Assembly: GCA_947247005.1 (NCBI GenBank)
Contig: OX365946.1
Span: forward strand, 6,208,453-6,272,452
DNA length: 64,000 bases
Reading direction: 5' to 3'
Source of the DNA: Spisula solida
Taxonomy: Eukaryota > Mollusca > Bivalvia > Venerida > Mactridae
The notes beneath the pieces are model-generated. The model saw nothing but the letters and a program-made list of their open reading frames with translations, made no database searches and was not told the origin of the DNA. Shown in pieces: positions 11,720 to 24,806 of this stretch. The position numbers and the translations under genes were made by a program. The stretch's first letter is position 1. Each line of letters begins with the position of its first letter.

Positions 11720-12604
11720 GGTATAACCCAACATGTGCTGGTGGTCACCTGTATAACCAAACATGTGCTGGTGGTCATCTGTATAACCAAACATATGTAC
11801 TGGTGGTGGTCACCTGTATAACCAAACATGTACTGGTGGTCACCTGTATAACCAAACATGTACTGGTGGTCACCTGTATAACCAAACATGTGCTGGTGGT
11901 GGTCACCTGTATAACCAAACATGTGCTGGTGGTGGTCACCTGTATAACCAAACATGTACTGGTGGTCACCTGTATAACCAAACATGTACTGGTGGTGGTC
12001 ACCTGTATAACCAAACATGTGCTGGTGGTCACCTGTATAACCAAACATGTGCTGGTGGTCACCTGTATAACCAAACATGTGCTGGTGGTCACCTGTATAA
12101 CCAAACATGTGCTGGTGGTCACCTGTATAACCTAACATGTGCTGGTGGTCACCTGTATAACCAAACATGTACTGGTGGTCACCTGTATAACCAAACATGT
12201 ACTGGTGGTGGTCACCTGTATAACCAAACATGTGCTGGTGGTGGTCACCTGTATAACCAAACATGTGCTGGTGGTGGTCACCTGTATAACCAAACATGTG
12301 CTGGTGGTGGTCACCTGTATAACCAAACATGTACTGGTGGTCACCTGTATAACCAAACATGTACTGGTGGTGGTCACCTGTATAACCAAACATGTGCTGG
12401 TGGTCACCTGTATAACCAAACATGTACTGGTGGTCACCTGTATAACCAAACATGTGCTGGTGGTCACCTGTATAACCAAACATGTGCTGGTGGTCACCTG
12501 TATAACCAAACATATGTACTGGTGGTTACATGTATAACCAAACATGTGCTGGTGGTCACCTGTATAACCAAACATGTACTGGTGGTCACCTGTATAACCA
12601 AACA
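11720..12604. repeat. 30/33-bp minisatellite, ~29 copies
   Basis: The core is ATAACCAAACATGTGCTGG followed by TGGTCACCTGT. Units are 30 bp, or 33 bp with one extra GGT, and ATGTG/ATGTA alternates. Because length changes are almost all multiples of three, long frames stay open on both strands, for example 272 codons on the minus strand (12513-11695). Those peptides are 10/11-residue repeats (MFGYTGDHQH). No promoter or splice context supports translation. Confidence 0.95.
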
Positions 12605-13900
12605 CCTATCTTATACAGCCAATATAATTCAATGTCAAGAAGTTATATTTTACAAGTGGCCAAAGTCGGTAGTCGAGTACTAACTCTCGGAAAAAACCAC
12701 GAATTCGTATATTCAATCATTTTGATAAATACAAAAATGTACATGTAACTAGGTTTGCTATCCATTTGCCACACCAAAAACTTTTAACAAAAATGCACAA
12801 AAACTCATATTTCTAAAGGCTTATCAGTTATTTTCAAGCAAACGTTTACGACTCTTATCATAAAGTTTTATTGGCTAGAAGTCACAGCGGATTGTTCATT
12901 TTCCTTTGAATTAAATCAATAAAACAATTTTGAAAAAAAAAGATTTTCCTTCCTACCTATCTGATTTGTTCAGCGTGTTACCAGAGTAACAACATTAATT
13001 TCATTTGGTCTACATACAATTTTAACTAAGTACGCAAATAAATGTCATTGAGATGATTGACCGACATACGTTCGTGATTCATACTTAACTACATTAAGAA
13101 GTTTTTGTTTATGTTTGCCAAGATATTTTAACGAGTTCATATGACCCAAAATCTAATTTCACCAAAATCTGATTTGCTTTCAACAGAGATACCAATCAAT
13201 CGGTCTGTTGGAAGCTGAATGAATCAAAGTTTTGCCCCAAATTGTAACCATCGTGAGTAACAAACTGTTGGGAATATGAGAGCAACCGTCGGTCTATTGA
13301 AAAAGCGATGTGCATATCCACAGGTAACTATAAGAGTAAACAACATTTTTTTATAAAATTTATAATATCTTAGAAATGTTCATTACACGGGAAATATACC
13401 ACAAATTCACTGAGTGCAGTTTGTGTTTAATAAACATTTCATTAATGTTTGTGTTATTTTAAATATATTTATATAATCAGAAACTTGAGAGCTTCGTCTT
13501 TAATTTGATATCATTATTTTAAAAATCCGTCCATAAATAAGAACATAAACCCACAGGGCGTGACATCACTTTCTTTTTTCTTGTTTATCTTGTTTAGAAT
13601 AGCACTGTTGTTTCTATTGAATGTACCTCAGTGATTGACTGGACACCTTGGTATACAACCCATGGTATAACCTTTTCATTAGTTGATCAATTTCGATTGG
13701 ATTTGGCTTGGAGGTAGTTCTGACAATGTTGTCTATGCATGTAATAACTTTATGAGATATCGAAAGCCAATTCTTGTTTTTGATACTATACAAATGCACC
13801 TTTCTAAGATAACATAAATTTTATACAATAATGTTGTTTTACTCTTTGTCAATGATCAGTTACCTGTTTGCATATCCCCATATGATTTCAAGTTTGTTTT
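12605..13900. other. AT-rich intergenic stretch
   Basis: No gene, tandem array or foldback recognised. Confidence 0.5.
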
Positions 13901-13904
13901 GGTG

Positions 13905-14240
13905 AGAGGGTACATGTCGGTCGGTCAGTCTGGGTGTCTGTCACTCAGTAGACAAAACCGTTTCCGTCCAATAACTCAAGAACAAGTCTTGACCCTAGGG
14001 TCCTAAAACTGCAAACGGAGATTGGTCAGCAACAGTAGACGACCCTATTGATTTTGAGGATTTTGAGATGGGAAGGTCAGAGGTCAAGGTCGCTGTGGCC
14101 ATTAATATAAATTAATAGACTAAATGGTTTCGGACAAATAACTCAAGTGCCCGAGATCGGAGGCTGATCACCATCTGCAGTTGATCCCTTGTTATTCCGA
14201 AGTTATTTTGTCAAAGTTCAAGGTCGCCATGACCTTCAAC
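13905..14240. repeat. Dispersed repeat of bivalve type
   Basis: Two diverged copies of a module with AATAACTCAAG, a hypervariable GACC/GATC part and AGGTCAAGGTCGC then GGCCATTA follow one another. From memory, sequences with AATAACTCAAGAAC and GGTCAAAGGTCAAGGTCA are very common in bivalve genomes. Recognition is by eye, not by database search. Confidence 0.5.
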
Positions 14241-15785
14241 ATTAACAACTTTTGGGCTACAATGATTGCAATTTGCAAACTACGCCTTTTCTGTACAGTA
14301 GCGTGCTTTGTCTATACAGGTTCGACTGTATCGTGCATACTGTGTATAGATCTACTAGATTTTTCTAGTTTCTAATTTATTTTTTTAGTTTTGGTGCGTG
14401 GGATAAAATCGACAAACATTTTCCCGTATATCGTAACTTGATTTCTTGTCATAGTGACACGATTTGCACGAACGTTTTGTATAAAATGGCGCCAAACGTC
14501 ACGCTCTAAAACCCGTCTGATCGTGTGATCGTTTGTGCGCGCGACACAATCGCCCTAGTGAACCAGAATAGCAGGAATGTCTCAAGTTTCCAAATGCACA
14601 CATTAATATACAAGTATTGCCAAAAATCGATCGTACGAATAATGACGAGATATAATTAAGGTCCCAGATGAGTAGCCGTCGTGAATGCTATCTACAGAGA
14701 CCTTGTCAATACGTTTGATTTATTTTTCATTTGCGTACTACCGCCGTCATTCCACAAACTGATACTAGTACAGATTTCGTATGAATATATTATATATCAT
14801 GCAAATATCGAAGGTGACCCCGTGAGTGAGCATATGCATATGTCGACAGACTGTGAACTGGGTCATTTTCACGCTAAGAAAATGTGAAAAACTGATAGCA
14901 TACGCTTTAAATATGCATATTGCAAGAAAGCGTTGTAGTATACAAACATTTCTACATACATCAGAAGCATAATTTACCGGTAGTATGTCAACAAGTTCAT
15001 GTTTTTAAAGAAACTATGGCTAGTCTCATAATCCGTAAAATTTACGGAGGTTAGTGCGATAGAGTCAAATGTCTACTTAACGGCTACGCATTGACGTAGA
15101 ATTCCTTTGCTGGAAATATTTATCAAATTTACCAGTGAAAAAGGAAATAGCTCAATAACTACGAAAATAAACGCAATCTTGGAGTTATCTAAGCAATTAA
15201 CAAACGTTTCCAATAGCAACGTAACCAATTATGAACCAACCTAGAAATCAGACGACAAAACTATTTCTCGGCGACACAGACAACGTTTGCATCATTGATT
15301 TTCCATCTTGCATCGAAATTCGTTAGCGCTGGAATGCATGCCGGCTATATGGAGAGTGGCACTATTATGTAGGATTCAATGCTGTAATAAAACGAGGTTT
15401 TCTAAACGACGTTGAATTTCGAGACTGGAGGAATCTTTAATGGTATTAAAATGTTGTGAATTGGTTAACTCCACTCTGCCGGAACATGTACTTTGCGCGT
15501 GATGTTACAGACTGATGAACTATCATGGTGGTTTTGAAACACTTGCGATTCATATACTAAAATAGCCAAGTTTTAGACAAGACAGTAACAACCATCTAAA
15601 TAACAACACGTCCAAATAAACACCTTGCACCGCATTAAAAACAATGTCTCTCAATATGTGAAATACATGGCCAAATATTCACGAGCTATACATACAATTG
15701 TTTCACCTTCCACAATAGCGAACACGTCTTACATTAAAGGCTTTACATGCAACACATGAATTTAATTCGTGATACAAATATTAGC
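14241..15785. other. Intergenic stretch
   Basis: Slightly more CpG than its surroundings. Short plus-strand frames (for example MASLIIRKIYGG near 15016) have no recognisable relatives. No gene called. Confidence 0.45.
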
Positions 15786-15824
15786 TAGTCCGTAGTTAAC
15801 ACTAACCAACACAACAACTTCTAC

Positions 15825-17600
15825 AGAGTGACCCTCTCTTGAGAGTAAGCATTCACCTACAGAGTAACTTCCCCACAGTAGACATCTCTTTAGAGTAAGC
15901 ACCCACCTACAGAGTAACTTTCCTATAGTGGTCATCTCTTGAGAGTTAGCACCCACCTACAAAGTAACTTACACACAGTAGACATCTCTTTATAGTAAGC
16001 ACCCACCTACAGAGTAACTTCCCTATAGTGGTCATCTCTTGAGAGTTAGCACCCACCTACAGAGTAACTTCCCTATAGTGGTCATCACTTGAGAGTTAGC
16101 ACCCACCTACAGAGTAACTACCCTATAGTAGACATCACTTGAGAGTTAGCATCCACCTACAGAGTAACTTCCCTATTGTGGTCATCTCTTGAGAGTTAGC
16201 ACCCAACTACAGAGTAACTTCCCTATAGTGGTCATCACTTGAGAGTTAGCACCCACCTACAGAGTAACTTCCCTATAGTAGACATCACTTGAGAGTTAGC
16301 ATCCACCTACAGAGTAACTTCCCTATTGTGGTCATCTCTTGAGAGTTAGCACCCAACTACAGAGTAACTTCCCTATTGTGGTCATCACTTGAGAGTTAGC
16401 ACCCACCTACAGAGTAACTTCCCTACAGCAGGTATCTCTTGAGAGTTAGCACCCACCTACAGAGTAACTTCCCCACAGTAGACATCTCTTGAGAGTTAGC
16501 ACCCACCTACAGAGTAACTTCCCCACAGTAGACATCTCTTGAGAGTTAGCACCCACCTACAGAGTAACTTCCCTATAGTGGTCATCTCTTGAGAGTTAGC
16601 ATCCACCTACAGAGTAACTTCCCTATAGTGGTCATCTCTTGAGAGTTAGCACCCACCTACAGAGTAACTTCCCTATAGTAGACATCACTTGAGAGTTAGC
16701 ATCCACCTACAGAGTAACTTCCCTATAGTGGTCATCTCTTGAGAGTTAGCACCCACCTACAGAGTAACTTCCCCACAGTAGACATCTCTTTAGAGTAAGC
16801 ACCAACCTACAGAGTAACTTCCCTATAGTAGACATCACTTGAGAGTTAGCATCCACCTACAGAGTAACTTCCCTATAGTGGTCATCTCTTGAGAGTTAGC
16901 ACCCACCTACAGAGTAACTTCCCCACAGTAGACATCTCTTTAGAGTAAGCACCCACCTACAGAGTAACTTCCCTATAGTAGACATCACTTGAGAGTAAGC
17001 ACCCACCTACAGAGTAACTTCCCTATAGTAGACATCACTTGAGAGTTAGCACCCACCTACAGAGTAACTTCCCTATAGTGGTCATCTCTTGAGAGTTAGC
17101 ACCCACCTACAGAGTAACTTCCCCACAGTAGACATCTCTTTAGAGTAAGCACCCACCTACAGAGTAACTTCCCTATAGTGGTCATCTCTTGAGAGTAAGC
17201 ACCCACATACAGAGTAACTTCCCCACAGTAGACATCTCTTGAGAGTAAGCATCCACCTACAGAGTAACTTCCCTATAGTGGTCATCACTTGAGAGTTAGC
17301 ACCCACCTACAGAGTAACTTCCCTATAGTAGACATCACTTGAGAGTTAGCACCAATCTACAGAGTAACTTCCCTATAGTGGTCATCTCTTGAGAGTTAGC
17401 ACCCACCTACAGAGTAACTTCCCTATAGTAGAAATCACTTGAGTTGAGAGTTAGCACCCACCTACAGAGTAACTTCCCTATAGTGGTCATCTCTTGAGAG
17501 TTAGCACCTACCTTACAAATAACTTCCCCACAGTAGACATCTCTTTAGAGTAAGCACCCACCAACTTAAGAGTAACTTCCCAGTGGCCATCTCTTGACCA
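15825..17600. repeat. 50-bp satellite array, ~35 copies, with three unit types
   Basis: The common core is CACCTACAGAGTAACTT. The rest of the unit comes in three main forms: A (CCCCACAGTAGACATCTCTT), B (CCCTATAGTGGTCATCTCTT) and C (CCCTATAGTAGACATCACTT), with linked GAGAGTTAGC or TAGAGTAAGC junctions. The period is almost always exactly 50, with small insertions near 17443 and at the distal edge. Both edges decay gradually. Confidence 0.96.
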
Positions 17601-18940
17601 TTACTCAGCAGCCTTTTCAGAGTGGCCAACTCTCTGGAGTAGCCTTCTTTAGCACATGTGACACTCAACCAGTTCTAAAGTCCAGTCTCACTTTGTATTT
17701 AAACTCACTGGTAAGACTTAACATCATAAGAATGTCAGTTATTAAGGGACAGTCTCAACTGTAGTCTTATTATAGAGGTTTTACTCTGGTTGACTGTTGT
17801 TGAAATTTCCTGTGTTCAATATGAATACCAATCAAATGTTGATCATTGTCTGGTATTTTAAATATTGATATTTTCTCAAACAATTTTATCAACTACCAAC
17901 AATGCCGACATTAAGCAAGATTGATGACACCTGTTTGTTGGTGGCCTGTGTATGTCGATGGCCTGTGTATGTAGGTCACTCGTGTTAGTCAGTCAGCTGC
18001 CATTGTTTGCATTCCAAGAATACATAGAAAACAAAGACTATTGTTCATTATTTACACAAGTCAAACTTTATTTCAGACTTTTTTTTACAAACGTGACTCA
18101 TATAAATGATACCTCCTTTTTAGGTCACATATATACCCAATTTTCATGGTAACCCAAACAAATAAACATACATTCTATGTGTCTGTAATGGAAACGTGTT
18201 TTTGCTATTTTTCAAAAAGCATAGACTTCCAATTTAAATCTATAATTAGGACAGTCCTATTTTTCATGAAGTGAATTTTTCCAATCAAACTCTTATAATC
18301 TTGTAGTTACCACAAAAATAGTAAACAGACTCTGCACTCATATATATCTCAACATGTCTACACTAATTATCTATATAATTATGATAAAATGTACTTTCGA
18401 ATAAATAAACAAATATGAACCACAAATAATCTATACATTTACCGTAGGACATGGTAAGTACAGTAGACTATATAATAAAACATTACATATCTTAATAACA
18501 AGAACGTAGCAAACACATTGAAAGTTTAGCTTATCCTTACACGGGTATAACTCCATTTGGTGAGCATTAATGTATCATCTTATTCAAGTTATAATAACCT
18601 CATGCTGTTTTGGGTGTCGCTTTATAACGCCTATACAAAAATAGCGCAGGCAAGCGGGGCTTACAACAGCACCTGGCTGTGAGGGTTTGTTTAAATGGTT
18701 AGCATTTCATAAAATGTTGCAACTTAAAATATTTGTGTAGCAGCTGAAACTTGTAGTTCTCAGAAAGTGGGCGTGGCATAAGCCAAGATGATGATTAAAC
18801 TATACTGGGTGATGCTTCAATAGAAATATAGCATAGAACAGTATGTTGCTTCCGTTTTTTAGAATTTATATCATCAGAAAATGTTTAAATATTGCATTAT
18901 GAACACTATCGAGGATAGAAATCTCAAAATTGGGATTTAG
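17601..18940. other. AT-rich intergenic stretch
   Basis: No gene or repeat recognised. Confidence 0.45.
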
Positions 18941-18944
18941 GATC

Positions 18945-19075
18945 TCTTTGATCTTTCTTAGATCTTTCTTAGATCTCATGAATCTAGGATCTCAAGAATC
19001 CAGGATCTCGTAAATCTAGGATCTCAGACCTCAGGAATCTAGGATCTCAGGAATCTAGTATCTCAGGATCCCGAG
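18945..19075. repeat. Degenerate GGATCTCAGGAATCTA-type tandem repeat
   Basis: About seven diverged units of roughly 16-20 bp, starting with GATCTTTCTTA copies and passing into AGGATCTCAGGAATCTA. Confidence 0.8.
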
Positions 19076-22000
19076 TAAGGATAAGAGATATATGGACTGG
19101 ATGAGATTAGCTACATTATTGTTGTTTAGATATACACAATGATACATCACTCACATTCAGAAGGGTATAATGATAATAAATATAATGAAAATGATTAAAA
19201 CACATTACTAATAAATAACACAATCACTACATATGACACATGTGTTCAGCATTCACAGACTATGCACTGACTTTAACTTGCCAGTTTACCTCGTACAAGG
19301 TGGCACCACAATACACCAGTATGCAGATTAACAACAAGAACAAAACGTCCACACTCGTATAAATCCACCCCAATAAGGGGGTTTATTGCATTGCTAAAAT
19401 CCATTACAAGGCGTGTGTCAATGTTTCCAGCACATTGTCACCTTCTTATTGTAAAGTAACACCCAAACCAAACACCCACTCACATCAAAGCTGTTAATCT
19501 GCATAAAGAGATTCGCCCATTGAAAAAAATTACAACAATAGGCCCTGGAGCATCTGTTAGCGGCCACCTTGTCGTGAACATCATCCACCAAACCAATGTG
19601 TAATATGTAGTGGTATCTTGACATTACAACAGTCTCGCTTATTTACATATACTCAGACACATAGTATTTAACACAGAAATACAGAAATCAAGTTTTGATA
19701 AAAATATTCAGATCATTTCATAAAAACAAAAACCTCGAATAAAACAATACAAAACTTAAAACTAACACTATCCATGTAATAAAACCAACAAATCTATAAT
19801 TCATCTAACCCGAAAGACAATCTGAAAGTTGGGCACAGAAAACTAGTCACAGCATGGTCATTTTAATAGATGTTATTGGGTTTTAACATCTAACAAGTAA
19901 AGCTGATGTATCAACAAGTATGTTTACTGCAAGATTAATGTTTGAAATTAAAACAATTAGTTTACCCGGGTCATACTATTTGTTATTGAGCAAAAAGGAT
20001 AACAACCTGACATCAAGAACAGGCTCAAAGTATTCAGAGAAATAATTTAAGAGTGGTAGTTCAGTATTTTATGAAAAAAGTTTTAAGTATGCATGCAATA
20101 AAACTGAGAAATAAGGATGGAAAAGAAATCTAACATTCCAGAATAAATGAAGTTTTGTAACAATTTAACAACAAAAACACACATGAGGTATATGACACAA
20201 TATTTAATATATTAAAACTCTTTTAAACAATGAAAATTAGTTTGGCGCTATCAAAGATAACGATGCAACAAATTTCGAGGATAAACGATGTAAAATCAAC
20301 ATGGGCTGAGGTGGGATAGGTCGTTTCTAAACCTGTAAACCTAATTTGTAACAAAACAAAAATCTGGAAAATTCCATGAAAACCAGGTATTCAAACAGGG
20401 GACATAATTATCTAGACTGAAATGTTGTTCCAGCCAAGAGGAATCCAAGGTGCATAATGTCACCTATTGATAGACATTCCTGCAAAGTTACAAGACTGTG
20501 CCTATATTAGTTTAGGAGATATATGCAAGGCCTGCCAATTTCAACGATCTACTGACCAATTTTCCCCTGTAAGAAAGTCTGGTCACTAATGCTGTATCCC
20601 AGACACATAAAATCATTCATATGTCATGAAAAGAATCAACTATGTCAAATATGAGAGTTAACAAGAGGTAAACAAGAAGAGTCATGTAAGGGAAGCTTAT
20701 AAACAATACAATAAATGTGAACACCTTTGTTCATGTAAAGTCTATTCTCAGTCTTGGTTTGACATTCTGTTTACGATATGAAATGTCTAGATTACAATAA
20801 TTGAGTCATGTTTATATAACTATCAATGTGTTCATGGATTGCACAAGAACAGAGATTGCTTAAAACCATAGCAATGTCTCTGTGTGTGAAAAATTCAATA
20901 GAAATTATCACCGTACCATGGAATGCTATTGTCATATTTTTTGCGATTGTTTTTTTATTGATTTCCTTGTTTAAGGTATTTCTCTAATGTTACAAAAAAT
21001 GTGTAATGCATTAAAAGACAACGGGAGATTGAAACCACTTTCCCAGAGGGTCAATATGGATTTTTTCTGAAGTTCAATTAAAATTTCTAAAAAGTTGACT
21101 TTCATTTTTATTGCAAACTTTCTATTCCCATCAGATCTTTATAATAATCAGAAAATCTATTGCTTAAACTGGGCTACAAAATATTAATTGTTCAATAATC
21201 TCTAACAATATAGTCGAGTTGACAGTCCCATTGAAATATATATAGACATAGCGCTTCTAAGTACACTTCCTTACAACATGAAAAGTAAATAATGAGAAGA
21301 CACTAGTAACTATTGCATGGTGATTTTCAAAACTCATTTTACAAGATATTTAAGGTTGATTAAAATTATGTCCAATTTGTTCATGAATGGGAACTTTCAA
21401 ATTATAACAGTGTACTAAAACTATTGCATTGCAAATATACTAATAGACGGAAAGTGAAAATTTTCGGGGAAAAACTACACATTTTTTCTTCAGTTTTACA
21501 TGATGATGAATGCATTTGAGGACTTCTAACAACCGATAGTGGAGTGAAACATTCGCCAGCATACTGCGTACACCAATCATGTGCAATGGTTATGTAAATG
21601 TGACATTTGTTCAACATTATAACGATTTAATGTATTACTGAGTCTATAACTGAATGGACTGAGGTATTTGCTTAAAATAAAAGTCAACTAACAAGGGTTT
21701 AACGCATCACCAACATAACTCGCTCTTTAAAATTGAGCTGACAGGGTTATGTCAGTTTCACCAACGACCCTCAATAATTGGACTTGATGAACAAAAGTTG
21801 AACATCCAATTACATGAACAATACTCAAAACATATCAATATAGAGCACCATTATACAATTATCATTGAATCCACATGTATAATACCTGCACAAATGCTGT
21901 AAATATCGGAGATAAAAATCTTGACTTGAAAAACTGTATGCACATTCAAACAGGTTATGAGTTAACAAGTTCAACGATTTAAATACGACTTTAACATGCA

Positions 22001-24692
22001 TACACTAATCTTACTGCTCATACAGTGTGAGTAACTTAAGACACCAGGTCCTGCTTTAAACTGGGAATCCAAATGCAGTCTCATTTGTTCATTTAAATCC
22101 ATGTCATTTAAAAAACCATCACAAAACTAGGTCAGGGTAGACAGTGAGATTTTCTGGTATTTTATGCATCATAAACTTCCAACTACTTGAGTACGATCAT
22201 CTGACACTAAACAATATGATCAAACTTGAAATGACAAAAAAAGACTCTTAAGCACAAGACGTAAAAAATAAAAATATCCAATTAAATATCATCTGGAAAG
22301 CACTTTGACATTGCACAAAATTGCAACAGGAATAAAAGCACCGACATTTCATCTTACGAGATTCCATCCTACAGCATTCTTCTTACATATCTCACTGACA
22401 TTTATCACAAATTCATTTTAATATAAAAATTACTTGACATTTGTTTGTTCTATTTGCTCTGATTGTAAAGCCTATATTGTGACATCTGAATCTGTGTCAC
22501 AAGACACCTGAATTAAACAACCACCTATCATAAGGAACCTATTTAAAATGAATCTCAGCGAGCTATACACTGAATGCACCAATAGTCAACAGTCACCTGA
22601 TTTAACAGCCTTATTTGGTGTATCTCTAGTAGCCACCCGATTTAAAGGGCTGCAATTTAAAGGGCCATTATTTATGCATACCTATACTGGCCCCTGATGT
22701 AAAGGGCCATCTCCATACTGGTTGTTTAATATGTGGTTTGACAGTATTTACAAGTAATTCAGGAAGTTAATTTTAGGGAAGTGGAAAGAAACTGTACATA
22801 AAAGTATTTCCCAAACAAATTAGCACAGACCATACCCTTAAACTACCAGGTGTGGGGGCACATCTTTAAACATTGATGGTTTGAAAAACTAATATTTCTA
22901 CACATTATCGTCTATAGTAGAACATTAAACACACAGAGAAAACAAAACATTATGGTGTATAATAGACTGGTACAATAAGTTAGACATCAACATATAGATA
23001 TATATATACACCATACACACACCGGGATCTCTATAAACAATATAATAGTCCACCGTCACATTCACATTGTTCAACAATATACATTAACTCATTTTAACCA
23101 CATATTGTTTGTGATTTCTATCTTACAATAGCATTGAACAAAACATTTCATATACTAAGGTAGTAGTATGATAAGCATGTTCAAATAACAAACTAATCTT
23201 GTAATCACTTGTATATGGTATTCCATTTAATACTTATCGCTTAATTATTTAATATTCAATACATTGAAAGAAAATACAATCGACATGTTCACTATGTACA
23301 ATTAAAGTAACAAATATAAACCAATTGAAGATCTTGTTTCATGTTTTCTGTCTTGTTGCACACGTCGAAACAATAGGGACCAGAAATCTTTTCAAACTAG
23401 TTAAAATTCATGGAAAACGTTTGTATTTTTCCGCATTGTGCTACTACTATGAATCACTGATTCACCGACATAAAAATGTCAAAAACAGAAATCTTGTCAC
23501 GATACTAATCCAATCCAGTAGACAAAAATAACATTTAGGCCAAGTCATGATGTAGACCTTAATGATACAGTAACCACATACAAACGGTAGTAACATCACA
23601 AAGTACTATTACAATGTTAATCACAAATGAACCTTCTCGTTAACTCCATCTTTGATATTTCTGCTCGAACTTATTACACTTGGATTTAATCAATTGTTAG
23701 CTTGATTATATATATTGGAACTTATTATGTTAAAAATGGAGTTGAATCTCTGAGAAAAAACAGGAATTGCTTTTCAACTTTGTTTTTTTTTCAACCAAAA
23801 AAAACTAAGATCAGGTTTAAGTTTTGTTCTTATATGGTTTCCCTCGAGAAAATCTATCAAAACAATGCATGATTTCGAAGCAGGGGTTTCTGATTTTTGA
23901 ATCTCAAGTAATTTTGATAATTTTTTACCATTAGCCAAAATAATTGTAAACTAAAGATGACGCAAAATCAAGAAAGTCATACTGTTTTTTTTGTGTGTGC
24001 AAATTTTAGGGGTTCAAAGGGTCGACGGAAGGGCCAAAATGAAACCCCTGCAATCCTACAGACACTGATCAAGATTCTGACAGTACCTGTGTAAAACCCT
24101 TACACTGTATGTACATAATGTACAATAAATTCAATAGGAATGAAAACCCACCTTTGAAATGTTATGATTAAATTTCTATATAAGGAGAGTAACAAGTTTG
24201 CCTTCACATGCCATCCTATTTCTGGTGCATCTCAGTACAAAAAGGTTAGGTGTTAATGTACCTTCCCACTGGCGATGGTTGTTAATTGAAACAAAAAACG
24301 AAACTGCCAAACAATTGTATCATTTAGAAATTTGACATTTATTTTACAAAAAACACCAAATGAAAGATTTTAAAACAGTTAATATTATACTGTGTATCGA
24401 GGTACTTGATTTGAATATGCATAGTATAGTCTCTGTAGTGTAACATATAAATCTAAACAGTTAGACATGTGACATTGTTTTCATGAATTTATTGTACAAT
24501 ATGTGATATTTTTAGTAATAAACAGATGACGTTCTTGTATAACATTGACAGTTATATATATACAATACAACATATTCTATTATTCTCTTAGTTCATACAA
24601 TCTAACACAAGATGTTATCAACAATACTGTACATATACCGACATCTAGTCTCAATGTAAATCATAGCATCAAATAGATCCATCTGAAAAGGA

Positions 24693-24806
24693 TGCACCAA
24701 AGGGGTCAGCAAGGGATCCATGACCCTTATTTACACAAATACAATAGGGTATAGTGTATTAGTTTACATAAAGGTCATGGATGCCCTATTGACCCCTGTG
24801 AGTGCA
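24693..24806. mobile_element. Small foldback MITE candidate (~114 bp)
   Basis: The left arm (TGCACC, then GGGGTCA, ATCCATGACC, TTATTTACAC) and right arm (GTTTACAT, GGTCATGGAT, TGACCCC, GTGCA) are imperfect complements around a ~28-bp AT-rich loop. Confidence 0.55.

Noticed and set aside
11695..12513. 272-residue repeat protein on the minus strand
   Set aside because: It is a by-product of 30/33-bp unit length. Competing frames are open on both strands and no splice or promoter context supports it.
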